Assembly: GCA_029821455.1 (NCBI GenBank)
Contig: JALGTI010000272.1
Span: 1 to 9,152 of the forward strand
DNA: 9,152 nucleotides
Source of the DNA: Candidatus Zipacnadia bacterium
GTDB lineage: Bacteria > Armatimonadota > Zipacnadia > Zipacnadales > Zipacnadaceae
Direction of reading: 5' to 3'
Shown here in pieces: positions 1 through 5,587 of this stretch. The position numbers and the translations under genes are program-made. Position 1 is the stretch's first letter. Each line of letters starts with the position of its first letter. Under the pieces are notes generated by a model. That model was not told the DNA's origin. It saw nothing but the letters and a program-made list of their open reading frames with translations, and did not search any database.

Positions 1-15
1 TATACGCATGATGAA

Positions 16-85
16 TGGCTTTCTGCCGTGCTTAGTCGTTTCCTGCTGTTCTCTGATATTTTCTGATGTTTTCTGATGTCGTCTG
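16..85 (-). repeat. Decamer repeat block, CTG orientation, upstream of tRNA-Ser
   Basis: Read on the minus strand, positions 85 down to 16 divide into seven consecutive 10-mers, most starting CAG: CAGACGACAT, CAGAAAACAT, CAGAAAATAT, CAGAGAACAG, CAGGAAACGA, then the degenerate CTAAGCACGG and CAGAAAGCCA. The period is exactly 10 bp with no slippage. The block ends about 10 bp before the first base of the tRNA. I see no gene or convincing promoter here. It belongs to the family found at 194-283, 993-1032, 1437-1735 and 1954-2016. Function is unknown. Confidence 0.75.
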
Positions 86-95
86 GTGTTAGACC

Positions 96-185
<90 letters not shown>

Positions 186-193
186 GGGAACGG

Positions 194-283
194 CAGACAG
201 AGGCAGAGTACAGCAGACAGAGGCAGACGACGATAGACAACAACAGAAAACGACAGTTACAAGCAGAAAACTACAGATCAAGC
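194..283 (+). repeat. Decamer repeat block, CAG orientation, downstream of tRNA-Ser
   Basis: Nine consecutive 10-mers, eight of which start CAG (the other starts TAG), run without slippage from 194: CAGACAGAGG appears at 194 and 214, CAGACGACGA at 224, CAGAAAACGA at 244 and CAGAAAACTA at 264. The block begins 8 bp after the tRNA CCA end. Several units are near-complements of units in the upstream block at 16-85: CAGACGAC at 224-231 is the exact inverse of 78-85, and CAGAAAAC at 244-251 of 68-75. I see no coding potential; the one open frame crossing this area also runs through the tRNA. Confidence 0.75.
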
Positions 284-289
284 CCAATT

Positions 290-311
290 CCCCCTCCCTT
301 CAGGGAGGGGG
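290..311. repeat. G/C-rich perfect hairpin, possible dispersed palindrome
   Basis: CCCCCTCCC (290-298) and GGGAGGGGG (303-311) form a perfect 9-bp stem with a TTCA loop. No T-run follows, so it is not a typical intrinsic terminator. It lies about 70 bp upstream of the GyrI-like gene and is followed by a further G-rich stretch (315-319). Its composition resembles short palindromes dispersed in several bacterial genomes. Only one copy is visible here, so its repeat status is inferred. Confidence 0.6.
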
Positions 312-378
312 CCAGGGGGTAGGTGAGTAGAAGGTAGCCAAAGGCGAACGGAGAGACGAGAAGGAGTAGCTGGCGGCA

Positions 379-1044
379 ATGGTGCAGAAGATAGACTTCA
401 AGAAAGAACTCAAGGAGTTGTACTCCCCCTCTGCCAAGGAGGTCACCGTCGTTGATGTGCCAGAGATGAATTTCCTGATGATTGATGGCAAAGGTGACCC
501 CAACAAGGGTCCACAGTTTCAGAAGGCTGTTGATGCTCTGTACGCGGTCTCCTTTACGCTCAAGTTCATGCTCAAGCAGGGAGAAGCGGGTAGAGATTAC
601 GTGGTTATGCCGCTGGAAGGGCTCTGGTGGGCAGATGACTTGGGGAGTTTCGGTCAGGGGAACAAAGGCAAGTGGCAGTCGACGTTGATGATAATGCAGC
701 CTCAGTTCGTCACGGCGGAGCTAGTTGAGCAGGCAATTGATGAGGTGGAGAGGAAGAAAAGCCCGCCGGCTTTGTCCAAGATGAGGTTTCAGAGCCTGCA
801 CGAGGGATTGTCCGTCCAGATAATGCACATCGGCCCATACGCAAAGGAAGGGCGGACTATCAAGAAACTTCATAGCTTCATGCGGGACAATGGATATAAG
901 TTTGCAGGCAAGCACCATGAGATATATTTGGGCGACCCGCGCCGGACCAAGCCCGAGAGGCTGAAAACCGTCATAAGGCAACCAATTCGCAGCAGACAGC
1001 GACAGACAAAGGTAAATAAGGACAGCACGGATACGGAAGGATAA
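379..1044 (+). CDS. GyrI-like small-molecule-binding domain protein
   Basis: The 221-residue product resembles stand-alone GyrI-like (AraC effector-binding type) proteins, cytoplasmic domains that bind small hydrophobic or cationic ligands. The specific ligand is unknown. Family-like features are the N-terminal stretch around residues 27-40 (VPEMNFLMIDGKGDP), the WW pair at 83-84, HIGPYAKEG at 150-158 and the C-terminal signature HHEIYLGDPRRTKPERLKT at 179-197. The ATG at 379 lies 12 bp after AAGGAG (361-366); GTG at 382 is an alternative. Residues from about 204 to the stop are arginine/glutamine/threonine-rich and are encoded by the 10-bp repeat family (993-1032). The family usually ends near the preceding KTVIRQPI, so this tail looks acquired. 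An S23-type gene follows 9 bp downstream. Confidence 0.85.
   Translation: MVQKIDFKKELKELYSPSAKEVTVVDVPEMNFLMIDGKGDPNKGPQFQKAVDALYAVSFTLKFMLKQGEAGRDYVVMPLEGLWWADDLGSFGQGNKGKWQSTLMIMQPQFVTAELVEQAIDEVERKKSPPALSKMRFQSLHEGLSVQIMHIGPYAKEGRTIKKLHSFMRDNGYKFAGKHHEIYLGDPRRTKPERLKTVIRQPIRSRQRQTKVNKDSTDTEG
993..1032 (+). repeat. Decamer repeat units inside the 3' end of the GyrI-like gene
   Basis: Four consecutive 10-mers, CAGACAGCGA, CAGACAAAGG, TAAATAAGGA and CAGCACGGAT, continue the 10-bp period seen in the non-coding blocks. CAGACAAAGG (1003-1012) is the exact inverse of the CCTTTGTCTG present in each unit of the 41-bp array downstream. Here the repeat is translated and supplies the last 17 or so residues of the GyrI-like protein. 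Confidence 0.65.
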
Positions 1045-1053
1045 GCGATGTGA

Positions 1054-1410
1054 GTGCCTGAATTTGAATTGCTGAAGGCCTGGCAGAAAGCTCACCAGCT
1101 CACGCTAGCTGTCTATCAACTCACTCAAGCACTGCCGGCAGATGAAAAGTATGGACTATCTTCGCAGATGCAACGGGCAGCAGTTTCCGCTCCAGCGAAT
1201 ATTGCTGAAGGGCAACAGCGAACATCCGAGGCAGACTTTGCTCACTTCTTAGATATTGCGGCCGGTTCAGTCGCCGAGGTTCAGTACTATCTGATATTGG
1301 CCCGCGATGTGGGCTACGTGAGAGATGATCAGGTGCAAGACGCAGCCAATCTGGCCGCTGAGACTCTACGCGTCATCAAAGCTTTACGAGATTCGGTCAG
1401 AGACCAGTGA
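1054..1410 (+). CDS. S23-type four-helix-bundle protein
   Basis: The 118-residue product matches the four-helix-bundle family first described as the protein encoded in 23S rRNA intervening sequences. Stand-alone copies like this one are common in uncultured bacteria. The cellular role is not established; these small alpha-helical proteins form oligomeric rings in known structures. Visible hallmarks are LKAWQKAHQL near residues 7-16, YGLSSQMQRAAVSAPANIAEG at about 33-53 (aromatic-Gly start, R41, the PANIAEG turn), FLDIAAGSVAEVQYYL at about 65-80, and DVGY. No rRNA is nearby. The start is GTG at 1054; the better-spaced ATG at 1048 is followed at once by an in-frame TGA. GGAAGG at 1035-1040 is the likely ribosome binding site. 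The gene lies 9 bp after the GyrI-like stop, so co-transcription is likely. Confidence 0.88.
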   Translation: MPEFELLKAWQKAHQLTLAVYQLTQALPADEKYGLSSQMQRAAVSAPANIAEGQQRTSEADFAHFLDIAAGSVAEVQYYLILARDVGYVRDDQVQDAANLAAETLRVIKALRDSVRDQ

Positions 1411-1436
1411 AGGCTAAGTGTCTTTGTCGTTATCAG

Positions 1437-1735
1437 CCTTTGTCTGTCGTTATCTGTTGTTATCTGGCGTCAAACTGCCTTTGTCTGTCGTTATCTGTTG
1501 TTATCTGGCGTCAAACTGCCTTTGTCTGATCTGTTGTTATCTGGCGTCAAACTGCCTTTGTCTGTCGTTATCTGTTGTTATCTGGCGTCAAACTACCTTT
1601 GTCTGCCGTTATCTGTTGTTATCTGGCGTCAAACTGCCTTTGTCTGCCGTTATCTGTTGTTATCTGGCGTCAAACTACCTTTGTCTGCCGTTATCTGTTG
1701 TTATCTGGCGTCAAACTACCTTTGTCTGCCGTTAT
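1437..1735 (-). repeat. Tandem array of a 41-bp unit (7 copies plus a partial)
   Basis: Units occupy 1437-1477, 1478-1518, 1519-1554, 1555-1595, 1596-1636, 1637-1677 and 1678-1718, with a 17-bp partial at 1719-1735. Each starts CCTTTGTCTG and ends GGCGTCAAACTG or GGCGTCAAACTA. The third unit is 36 bp because TCGTT is missing. Read on the minus strand a unit comprises three decamers of the dispersed family (CAGATAACAA, CAGATAACGA, CAGACAAAGG) plus an 11-mer CAGTTTGACGC. Two variable sites separate early units (CTGTCG) from later ones (CTGCCG). A degenerate lead-in covers about 1420-1436. The array ends at the first base of SRP RNA helix 1. There are no unique spacers, and the 41-bp period rotates the reading frame, so it is neither CRISPR nor coding. 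Confidence 0.95.
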
Positions 1736-1949
1736 GTGGTCGTGCTAGGCGGGGGACTGGCGGTACCCTGAACCGGCAATCCGCCATAGCCGGGCTGAAT
1801 CCCCCGTCCGAGGGCCGTCGTTTCGAGGTCTGAGGTCCGGAAGGAAGCAGCCGTAGGCAACTGCGCCTCTGTGCCGCGGCCAACCTGGCTGGAGCCGGCT
1901 GCTGGGGTAACGCTCGGAGGGGCGTTTCGACGACGGGGTGCACGACCAC
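1736..1949 (+). ncRNA. ffs: Signal recognition particle RNA, large type with Alu-like domain
   Basis: This is the RNA scaffold of the signal recognition particle, which binds Ffh and targets nascent membrane proteins. The S-domain signature AGGTCCGGAAGGAAGCAGCC is at 1833-1852 with its GGAA tetraloop at 1839-1842. The 5' half has the Alu-like fold: GGCGGGGG (1748-1755) pairs with CCCCCGTC (1801-1808), and TGGCGG (1758-1763) with CCGCCA (1781-1786). The ends are set by a perfect 10-bp helix 1, GTGGTCGTGC (1736-1745) with GCACGACCAC (1940-1949). An SRP RNA just upstream of dnaX is a known bacterial arrangement. An oddity is that the strand 5' of the tetraloop (1809-1838) is about 30 nt while the 3' strand (1843-1939) is about 97 nt, as if part of the 5' arm of helix 5 were missing. 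Confidence 0.9.
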
Positions 1950-1953
1950 TTGA

Positions 1954-2016
1954 CAGCAGAGGACGACGGACAAAGGCAGACAACAGCAGAGAAAGGCCGA
2001 AGACTGTTGGCACAGG
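1954..2016 (+). repeat. Decamer repeat block, CAG orientation, downstream of SRP RNA
   Basis: Units CAGCAGAGGA (1954), CAGACAACAG (1977), CAGAGAAAGG (1987) and the degenerate CCGAAGACTG (1997) belong to the 10-bp family; one 13-bp stretch (1964-1976) breaks the register. GACAAAGGCAG at 1969-1979 is the exact inverse of CTGCCTTTGTC, which recurs in the 41-bp array on the other side of the SRP RNA (for example 1475-1485). The block starts 5 bp after helix 1 of the SRP RNA and ends just before the dnaX ribosome binding site. Confidence 0.65.
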
Positions 2017-2020
2017 CTTG

Positions 2021-2029
2021 AGGAGGTGT
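2021..2029 (+). promoter_or_regulatory. Strong ribosome binding site of dnaX
   Basis: AGGAGGTGT matches the anti-Shine-Dalgarno sequence closely and lies just upstream of the ATG at 2031. It fixes the dnaX start. Confidence 0.85.
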
Positions 2030-2030
2030 A

Positions 2031-2939
2031 ATGCCGTACATCTCGTTCAGCCTCAAATACAGGCCGCAGACGTTTGAGGAGATCGTTGGCCAGCAGCACG
2101 TCAGCCAGACGCTGATGAATGCGGTGGCCACCGACCGGGTCTCGCACGCCTACCTGTTTGCCGGCCCGCGAGGCACGGGCAAGACCTCCACCGCCCGCGT
2201 GCTGGCCAAGGCGCTCAACTGCCTCTCCAGCGACAAGCCCACTCCGCATCCCTGCGGGAAGTGTGATCTGTGCGTGGCGATTCAGAACGGGCGGGCCCTG
2301 GATGTCAAAGAGATTGATGCGGCCTCCAACAACAGTGTCGAGGACATTCGTGAACTGCGCGAAAAGGTCGGCTATGCGCCTGCCGAAGGCCGGTCGAAGG
2401 TCTACATCTTGGATGAAGCACATATGCTGAGCACATCGGCCTGGAATGCCTTTCTAAAAACTCTGGAAGAACCCCCCTCGCACACCATCTTCGTGCTGGC
2501 CACCACCGAGCCGCACAAGGTGCCGCCCACGATAATGTCGCGCTGTCAGTACTTCGATTTCCGCGCCATATCGCTGCGGGACATTACTGAAATGCTGAAG
2601 CGCATAGTTGAGCAGGAGGGCGTCGAGATAGAGGAAGCGGCGCTGGGGGCCATCGCCCAGGCCGGGCAGGGCGCGATGCGGGATGCTGAGAGCATCCTGG
2701 ATCAGATTGTCGCCTATGCAGAGGGCCCCATAAGCCTGGATACGGTGAATGCGGTCCTCGGCGTGACGCCGGCCGAGATACTCGCGCAGATGGCAGACAT
2801 AATCGTCCAGGCCGACCTGCCGGCGGCATTTGAGGCGATAGATGGGCTGGTCAGTTCCGGCAAGGACCTGGGGCAGTTCCTTAACGACCTGACCGGATAT
2901 ATGCGCCCCAGTGGCTGGGATTGGGCGAGGGCGGGCTGA
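2031..2939 (+). CDS. dnaX: DNA polymerase III subunit gamma/tau, N-terminal part (interrupted)
   Basis: DnaX is the ATPase core of the clamp loader, which opens the sliding clamp and loads it onto primed DNA. Residues 1-302 carry the AAA+ module: Walker A GPRGTGKT at 45-52, zinc-binding cysteines at 64, 75, 78 and 81, Walker B with DEAH at 128-131, sensor 1 with the SRC motif at 170-172, and sensor 2 GAMRDAES at 214-221. Domain III begins normally (GKDLGQFLNDLTGYMR, 277-292). The frame then departs into PSGWDWARAG and stops at 2937-2939. The expected continuation is in the -1 frame (next entry). A full protein would be about 530 residues. The ATG start is fixed by AGGAGGTGT. The frame change may be a real small deletion or a sequence error; an essential gene favours the latter. 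Confidence 0.93.
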   Translation: MPYISFSLKYRPQTFEEIVGQQHVSQTLMNAVATDRVSHAYLFAGPRGTGKTSTARVLAKALNCLSSDKPTPHPCGKCDLCVAIQNGRALDVKEIDAASNNSVEDIRELREKVGYAPAEGRSKVYILDEAHMLSTSAWNAFLKTLEEPPSHTIFVLATTEPHKVPPTIMSRCQYFDFRAISLRDITEMLKRIVEQEGVEIEEAALGAIAQAGQGAMRDAESILDQIVAYAEGPISLDTVNAVLGVTPAEILAQMADIIVQADLPAAFEAIDGLVSSGKDLGQFLNDLTGYMRPSGWDWARAG

Positions 2940-3631
2940 ACCGGATGCAGGAACAGGCGCAGGCACTGGGTTCGGAGCGCCTGATGGAGATCATCCACAG
3001 GCTGGCAGCCGCCCGTGAGCAGTTGCGTACCACCAGCCAACACGTGTTATTGCTGGAGTTGACGCTCGCGGAACTATGCCAGGTGCCACAGCCTCCTGTA
3101 TCTAAGCCGACCGCAGTGGCGGCGGCCCCCGCGCCTGAACCAAAACCGGCTCCGGCTCCCGCCAAGCAACCGCCGGCGGCAGCGCCCGCTCAGGCGCCGT
3201 CCAAACCCAGCGGACCTCTGACACTGGAAGCAATAATTGAGCGCTGGCCGCTGGTGCCGGAGGAACTTAAGCGTATGGGGCGAATGCCTGTGGGAGCGAT
3301 TGTGCGGGAAGCCCAGCCGACGGCGCTGGATAACAACACTTTGACCCTCAGTATAGACAAGCAGTTTCAGTTCCACCATAGCAAGCTCAATGGTGAGTAC
3401 CGCACGGTCGTCGAGGAGGCACTGGAGCGGCTGTTGGGCCAGAAGGTGAGGATTCAGTGCAAACTGGGACAGGCGGAGGCGCAAGCACCGACCGCCGCAC
3501 GAGAAGCTCCACCCGCTGAGACGCCGGCGCCAGCCCCTGAGTCTGTCGCTCGCAGTGGTGCCGCGCAGCGTGCGGTCGAACGGACGCTGGATCTGTTTGA
3601 GGGTAGCGTCGAACTAGAAGAAGAGGACTGA
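2921..3631 (+). CDS. dnaX: DNA polymerase III subunit gamma/tau, C-terminal part (frame-shifted)
   Basis: This frame continues DnaX: the rest of domain III (GEGGLNRM... through HVLLLELTLAELCQ), a proline/alanine-rich linker at about residues 50-96, a tau-type C-terminal domain (LTLEAIIERWPLVPEELKRM onward) and an acidic tail with LDLF...EEED, typical of long DnaX proteins. It overlaps the N-terminal frame by 19 bp. Its first usable codon, TTG at 2921, has no clear ribosome binding site and lies mid-helix, so an independent gene is unlikely. ATG at 2945, 5 bp after the upstream stop, could allow coupled re-initiation. The linker sets this product apart from short gamma forms. ybaB follows after 3 bp. 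Confidence 0.88.
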   Translation: MGEGGLNRMQEQAQALGSERLMEIIHRLAAAREQLRTTSQHVLLLELTLAELCQVPQPPVSKPTAVAAAPAPEPKPAPAPAKQPPAAAPAQAPSKPSGPLTLEAIIERWPLVPEELKRMGRMPVGAIVREAQPTALDNNTLTLSIDKQFQFHHSKLNGEYRTVVEEALERLLGQKVRIQCKLGQAEAQAPTAAREAPPAETPAPAPESVARSGAAQRAVERTLDLFEGSVELEEED

Positions 3632-3634
3632 GCG

Positions 3635-3964
3635 ATGAAGAACCCATTTCAATCATTGATAGAGAGTCAGCTCGCTAACTTCCAGGAAGGCCTTACGCGC
3701 GCCCTTGAGGAACTACAGGCTGAGGAACTGGAGGGGTCCGCAGGTGGTGGAGCAGTGACGGTGCGCATCACAGGTATGGGTGAAGTGACCGCTGTTAGGA
3801 TTGACCCGGCGGTGATAAATGCGGATGATGTTGAATTGCTCAATGATCTGGTCTGCGCGGCGGTGCGTGATGCAGTCCGCAAAGCCTCTGAAATGAAGAA
3901 AGCCAAGATCGCGGAAAACACGCCGCTCGGAGCGTTGGGGGTAGATCTGCCGGATATCCTGTAG
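3635..3964 (+). CDS. ybaB: YbaB/EbfC family nucleoid-associated protein
   Basis: The 109-residue product is a small DNA-binding protein of the YbaB/EbfC family, which forms dimers shaped like tweezers. In bacteria the gene is classically located between dnaX and recR, exactly as here. Recognisable features are a long N-terminal helix with many Glu/Leu (about 10-35), the glycine-rich turn GSAGGGAVTVRITGMGEV (about 35-52), the IDP motif near residue 56, and a helical C-terminal half (LLNDLVCAAVRDAVRKASEM) ending DLPDIL. AGAGGA (3622-3627) within the end of dnaX supplies the ribosome binding site. The 3-bp gap to dnaX implies translational coupling. Confidence 0.92.
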   Translation: MKNPFQSLIESQLANFQEGLTRALEELQAEELEGSAGGGAVTVRITGMGEVTAVRIDPAVINADDVELLNDLVCAAVRDAVRKASEMKKAKIAENTPLGALGVDLPDIL

Positions 3965-4007
3965 ATACAGGTCGTGAGTTTCTGATTGTTAGTTAGATGA
4001 GTTAAGT

Positions 4008-4613
4008 ATGCTTGGATATGCAGCTCCCCTGCAAAGACTGATAGACGAACTGAGCAAGCTGCCGGGCATTGGGCCCAAGAGCGCCCAGCGCCTGGCGTTC
4101 TATCTGCTCAACGCCGAGGAGGCCGATGTGGCGGCACTGGGTGAGGCAATCCTGCAGATCAAGTCGGAGATCGGCCGCTGCCAGGAGTGCTTCAACTATG
4201 CCACCGAGCAGCTCTGCCCGATCTGCCAGGACCCCACGCGTGACTGCACGGTTTTATGCATCGTCGAGCAGCCCAGCGACCTGATGGCCCTGGAGCGAGC
4301 CGGAGAATTCCGGGGCCTCTATCATGTGCTGGGCGGAGCACTGTCGCCGGTCGAGGGCCTCGGCCCCGGCGACCTGAATATCTCACAACTGCGCCGGCGC
4401 ATCCAGGAGTTGGGCTGCCAAGAGGTGATTCTGGCGACCAGTCCCACGGTGGAGGGCGATGCGACCGCAGAATTCCTGCGCGGGGAATTGGCCGGACTGG
4501 TTGAGCGCATCACTCGCATTGCCCTGGGGCTGCCGGTGGGCGGCGACCTTGACTACGCCGACCAGGTGACACTGGCCAGGTCCCTGCGGGGCAGGACGCT
4601 GATGGAGGAGTAG
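4008..4613 (+). CDS. recR: Recombination mediator RecR
   Basis: RecR acts with RecO (and RecF) to load RecA onto single-stranded gaps during recombinational repair. At 201 residues it has the normal family length. Domains in order are a helix-hairpin-helix LPGIGPKSAQR at 18-28, a C4 zinc finger with Cys58, Cys61, Cys70 and Cys73, a Toprim domain from about 81 (VLCIVEQPSDLMALE, then YHVLGG at 105-110), and the conserved ATSPTVEGDATAEFL at 143-157. All key residues are present. The start matches the family N-terminus, but no clear Shine-Dalgarno precedes ATG 4008, although upstream genes have good ones. The TAG stop is the first part of a dispersed palindrome (4610-4635). The gap to ybaB is 43 bp. 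Confidence 0.96.
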   Translation: MLGYAAPLQRLIDELSKLPGIGPKSAQRLAFYLLNAEEADVAALGEAILQIKSEIGRCQECFNYATEQLCPICQDPTRDCTVLCIVEQPSDLMALERAGEFRGLYHVLGGALSPVEGLGPGDLNISQLRRRIQELGCQEVILATSPTVEGDATAEFLRGELAGLVERITRIALGLPVGGDLDYADQVTLARSLRGRTLMEE

Positions 4614-4635
4614 CACGGGCTTCCAGCCCGTGTGC
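4610..4635 (+). repeat. Dispersed palindrome copy 1, overlapping the recR stop
   Basis: CACGGGCT (4614-4621) and AGCCCGTG (4625-4632) form an 8-bp stem with loop TCC. The core GTAGCACGGGCTTCCAGCCC matches, as a reverse complement, the second arm of the element at 8563-8611 except for one compensating stem pair. It could end recR transcription, but no T-run follows. Confidence 0.75.
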
Positions 4636-4664
4636 GAGCGGCAGAAGGGCAAGAGCATACATAG

Positions 4665-4726
4665 CGACAGGCAAGGATCCCTGCCTTCGCGGGCCATAGC
4701 CCGCTACGGCGGGCGAAGGCCTGTCG
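4665..4726. repeat. Nested inverted repeats in the recR-isomerase gap
   Basis: CGACAGGC (4665-4672) is the inverse of GCCTGTCG (4719-4726). Inside, GCCTTCGC (4683-4690) is the inverse of GCGAAGGC (4713-4720). GCCCGC (4699-4704) can pair with either GCGGGC at 4689-4694 or GCGGGC at 4709-4714, giving two alternative hairpins. Just downstream, GCCCCGGGGC (4748-4757) is a further perfect palindrome. The whole gap 4614-4784 contains such structures and no gene. Confidence 0.65.
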
Positions 4727-4784
4727 TACGGAACGACGACAGCCACGGCCCCGGGGCTACAGAACGACACAGGAAGTGGTGAGA

Positions 4785-5524
4785 ATGTATCTAGGCGTGT
4801 CGGGACGGCTAATCGAGAAGGGCGCAGGCGAGTACGCGATGCCGACGCCGGAGTTCATTGCCTACGCGGGCGAGATCGGCTACAAGGCCGTTGAACTGCG
4901 CTCTGGGCAGGTCAATGAGAACACGACCGACAACGAACTCCAGGCGATCAAGAAAGCGCTGGATGACAATGGCGTGGAATGTCATTTTATCAACTGCCGC
5001 GTGGATCAGACAGAGGCGACCAAGCCGATCCTGCGCCGACACGTAGAGCTGGCGACGGCGCTGGGCTGTGACCTCGTGCAGGTGCGGCCAGAGTGCATCG
5101 CCTGGCTGCAGGAGATGAGCGAATTTGCGGCTGACTTTGGCGTGCGACTGTTCTCTGCTTTGCCAGGAATGTAGACCGAGCCAACTACGGGCTGGGCTAC
5201 GAGCCGCTCAACCTGATGGCTGCGCGGGAGGACTATGGGATAGATACCCTAAAGGCGATGGGCGACCTACTGTTTATGGTCAAGGTGCAGTCTATGAAGC
5301 ATACCGCTGACCCGGATGCGGAAGGCGTGTGGGAGTTCAAAGGCCAGCGGCTGGTGCGCTGCCTGCCTGATGACCCTGATACGGTGGACTTCCCCAGCGT
5401 CTTCACGGCCCTCAAGGCGGTCGGTTACGACGGGGCGGTCACGGCGATGGACGCGATCTGCACCTTTATGGATAATGACGAGTATATGCGCTATTACTAT
5501 AAAACGTTAGCCCCGCTGTGCTGA
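4785..5524 (+). pseudogene. Sugar-phosphate isomerase/epimerase-like TIM barrel, interrupted
   Basis: Two pieces of one xylose-isomerase-like TIM-barrel protein lie in different frames. The first starts at ATG 4785 (MYLGVSGRLIEKG; AGGA at 4771-4774) and keeps the family pattern through EFAADFGVRL. It then reads FSALPGM and stops at 5172-5174. The second piece is recognisable from about 5165 in the -1 frame (RNVDRANYGLGYEPLNL) through the end (DEYMRYYYKTLAPL, stop 5522-5524). In the family the stretch after GVRL carries a metal-binding Glu and about 20 more residues; these are absent. So this is a deletion plus frame change, not a simple slip, and no active enzyme is expected from this sequence. 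The substrate is unknown. ATG at 5216 could start a separate fragment, but that is unlikely. Confidence 0.8.
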
Positions 5525-5587
5525 TGTCCGCCGATCGCTATTCCGGCCAAAGGCCCCCGGGCAACGCTTGACTAGATAGCGAGCAAG

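Noticed and set aside
290..311. Intrinsic terminator after the tRNA
   Set aside because: The stem is strong, but no T-run follows on either strand, so it is listed as a hairpin only.
1437..1735. CRISPR array
   Set aside because: Units abut directly with no unique spacers between them, and no cas gene is visible.
1690..1735. Sigma-70 promoter for the SRP RNA in the last array units
   Set aside because: TTGTCT and TATCTG-like words occur, but at about 15 bp spacing and in every unit, so no specific promoter can be supported.
1418..1833. Two overlapping open frames with repeated LCLPLSVVIWRQT-like peptides over the tandem array
   Set aside because: The 41-bp period is not a multiple of three, so the frames only cycle through the same DNA. 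There is no ribosome binding site, and both frames run into the SRP RNA.
1716..2423. 235-residue minus-strand open frame across SRP RNA and the 5' end of dnaX
   Set aside because: It is antisense to two confidently identified genes and has no recognisable domain; long antisense frames are common opposite GC-rich coding DNA.
2895..2945. Programmed -1 frameshift producing tau and gamma forms of DnaX
   Set aside because: There is no A-rich slippery heptamer and no clear downstream stem-loop. The early stop would cut domain III, unlike known gamma proteins. A deletion or sequence error fits better, though CCCC at 2906-2909 leaves a small possibility.
5216..5524. Independent 102-residue gene
   Set aside because: Sequence upstream of its ATG in the same frame is already family-like (from about 5165), so it is the C-terminal half of the broken isomerase.
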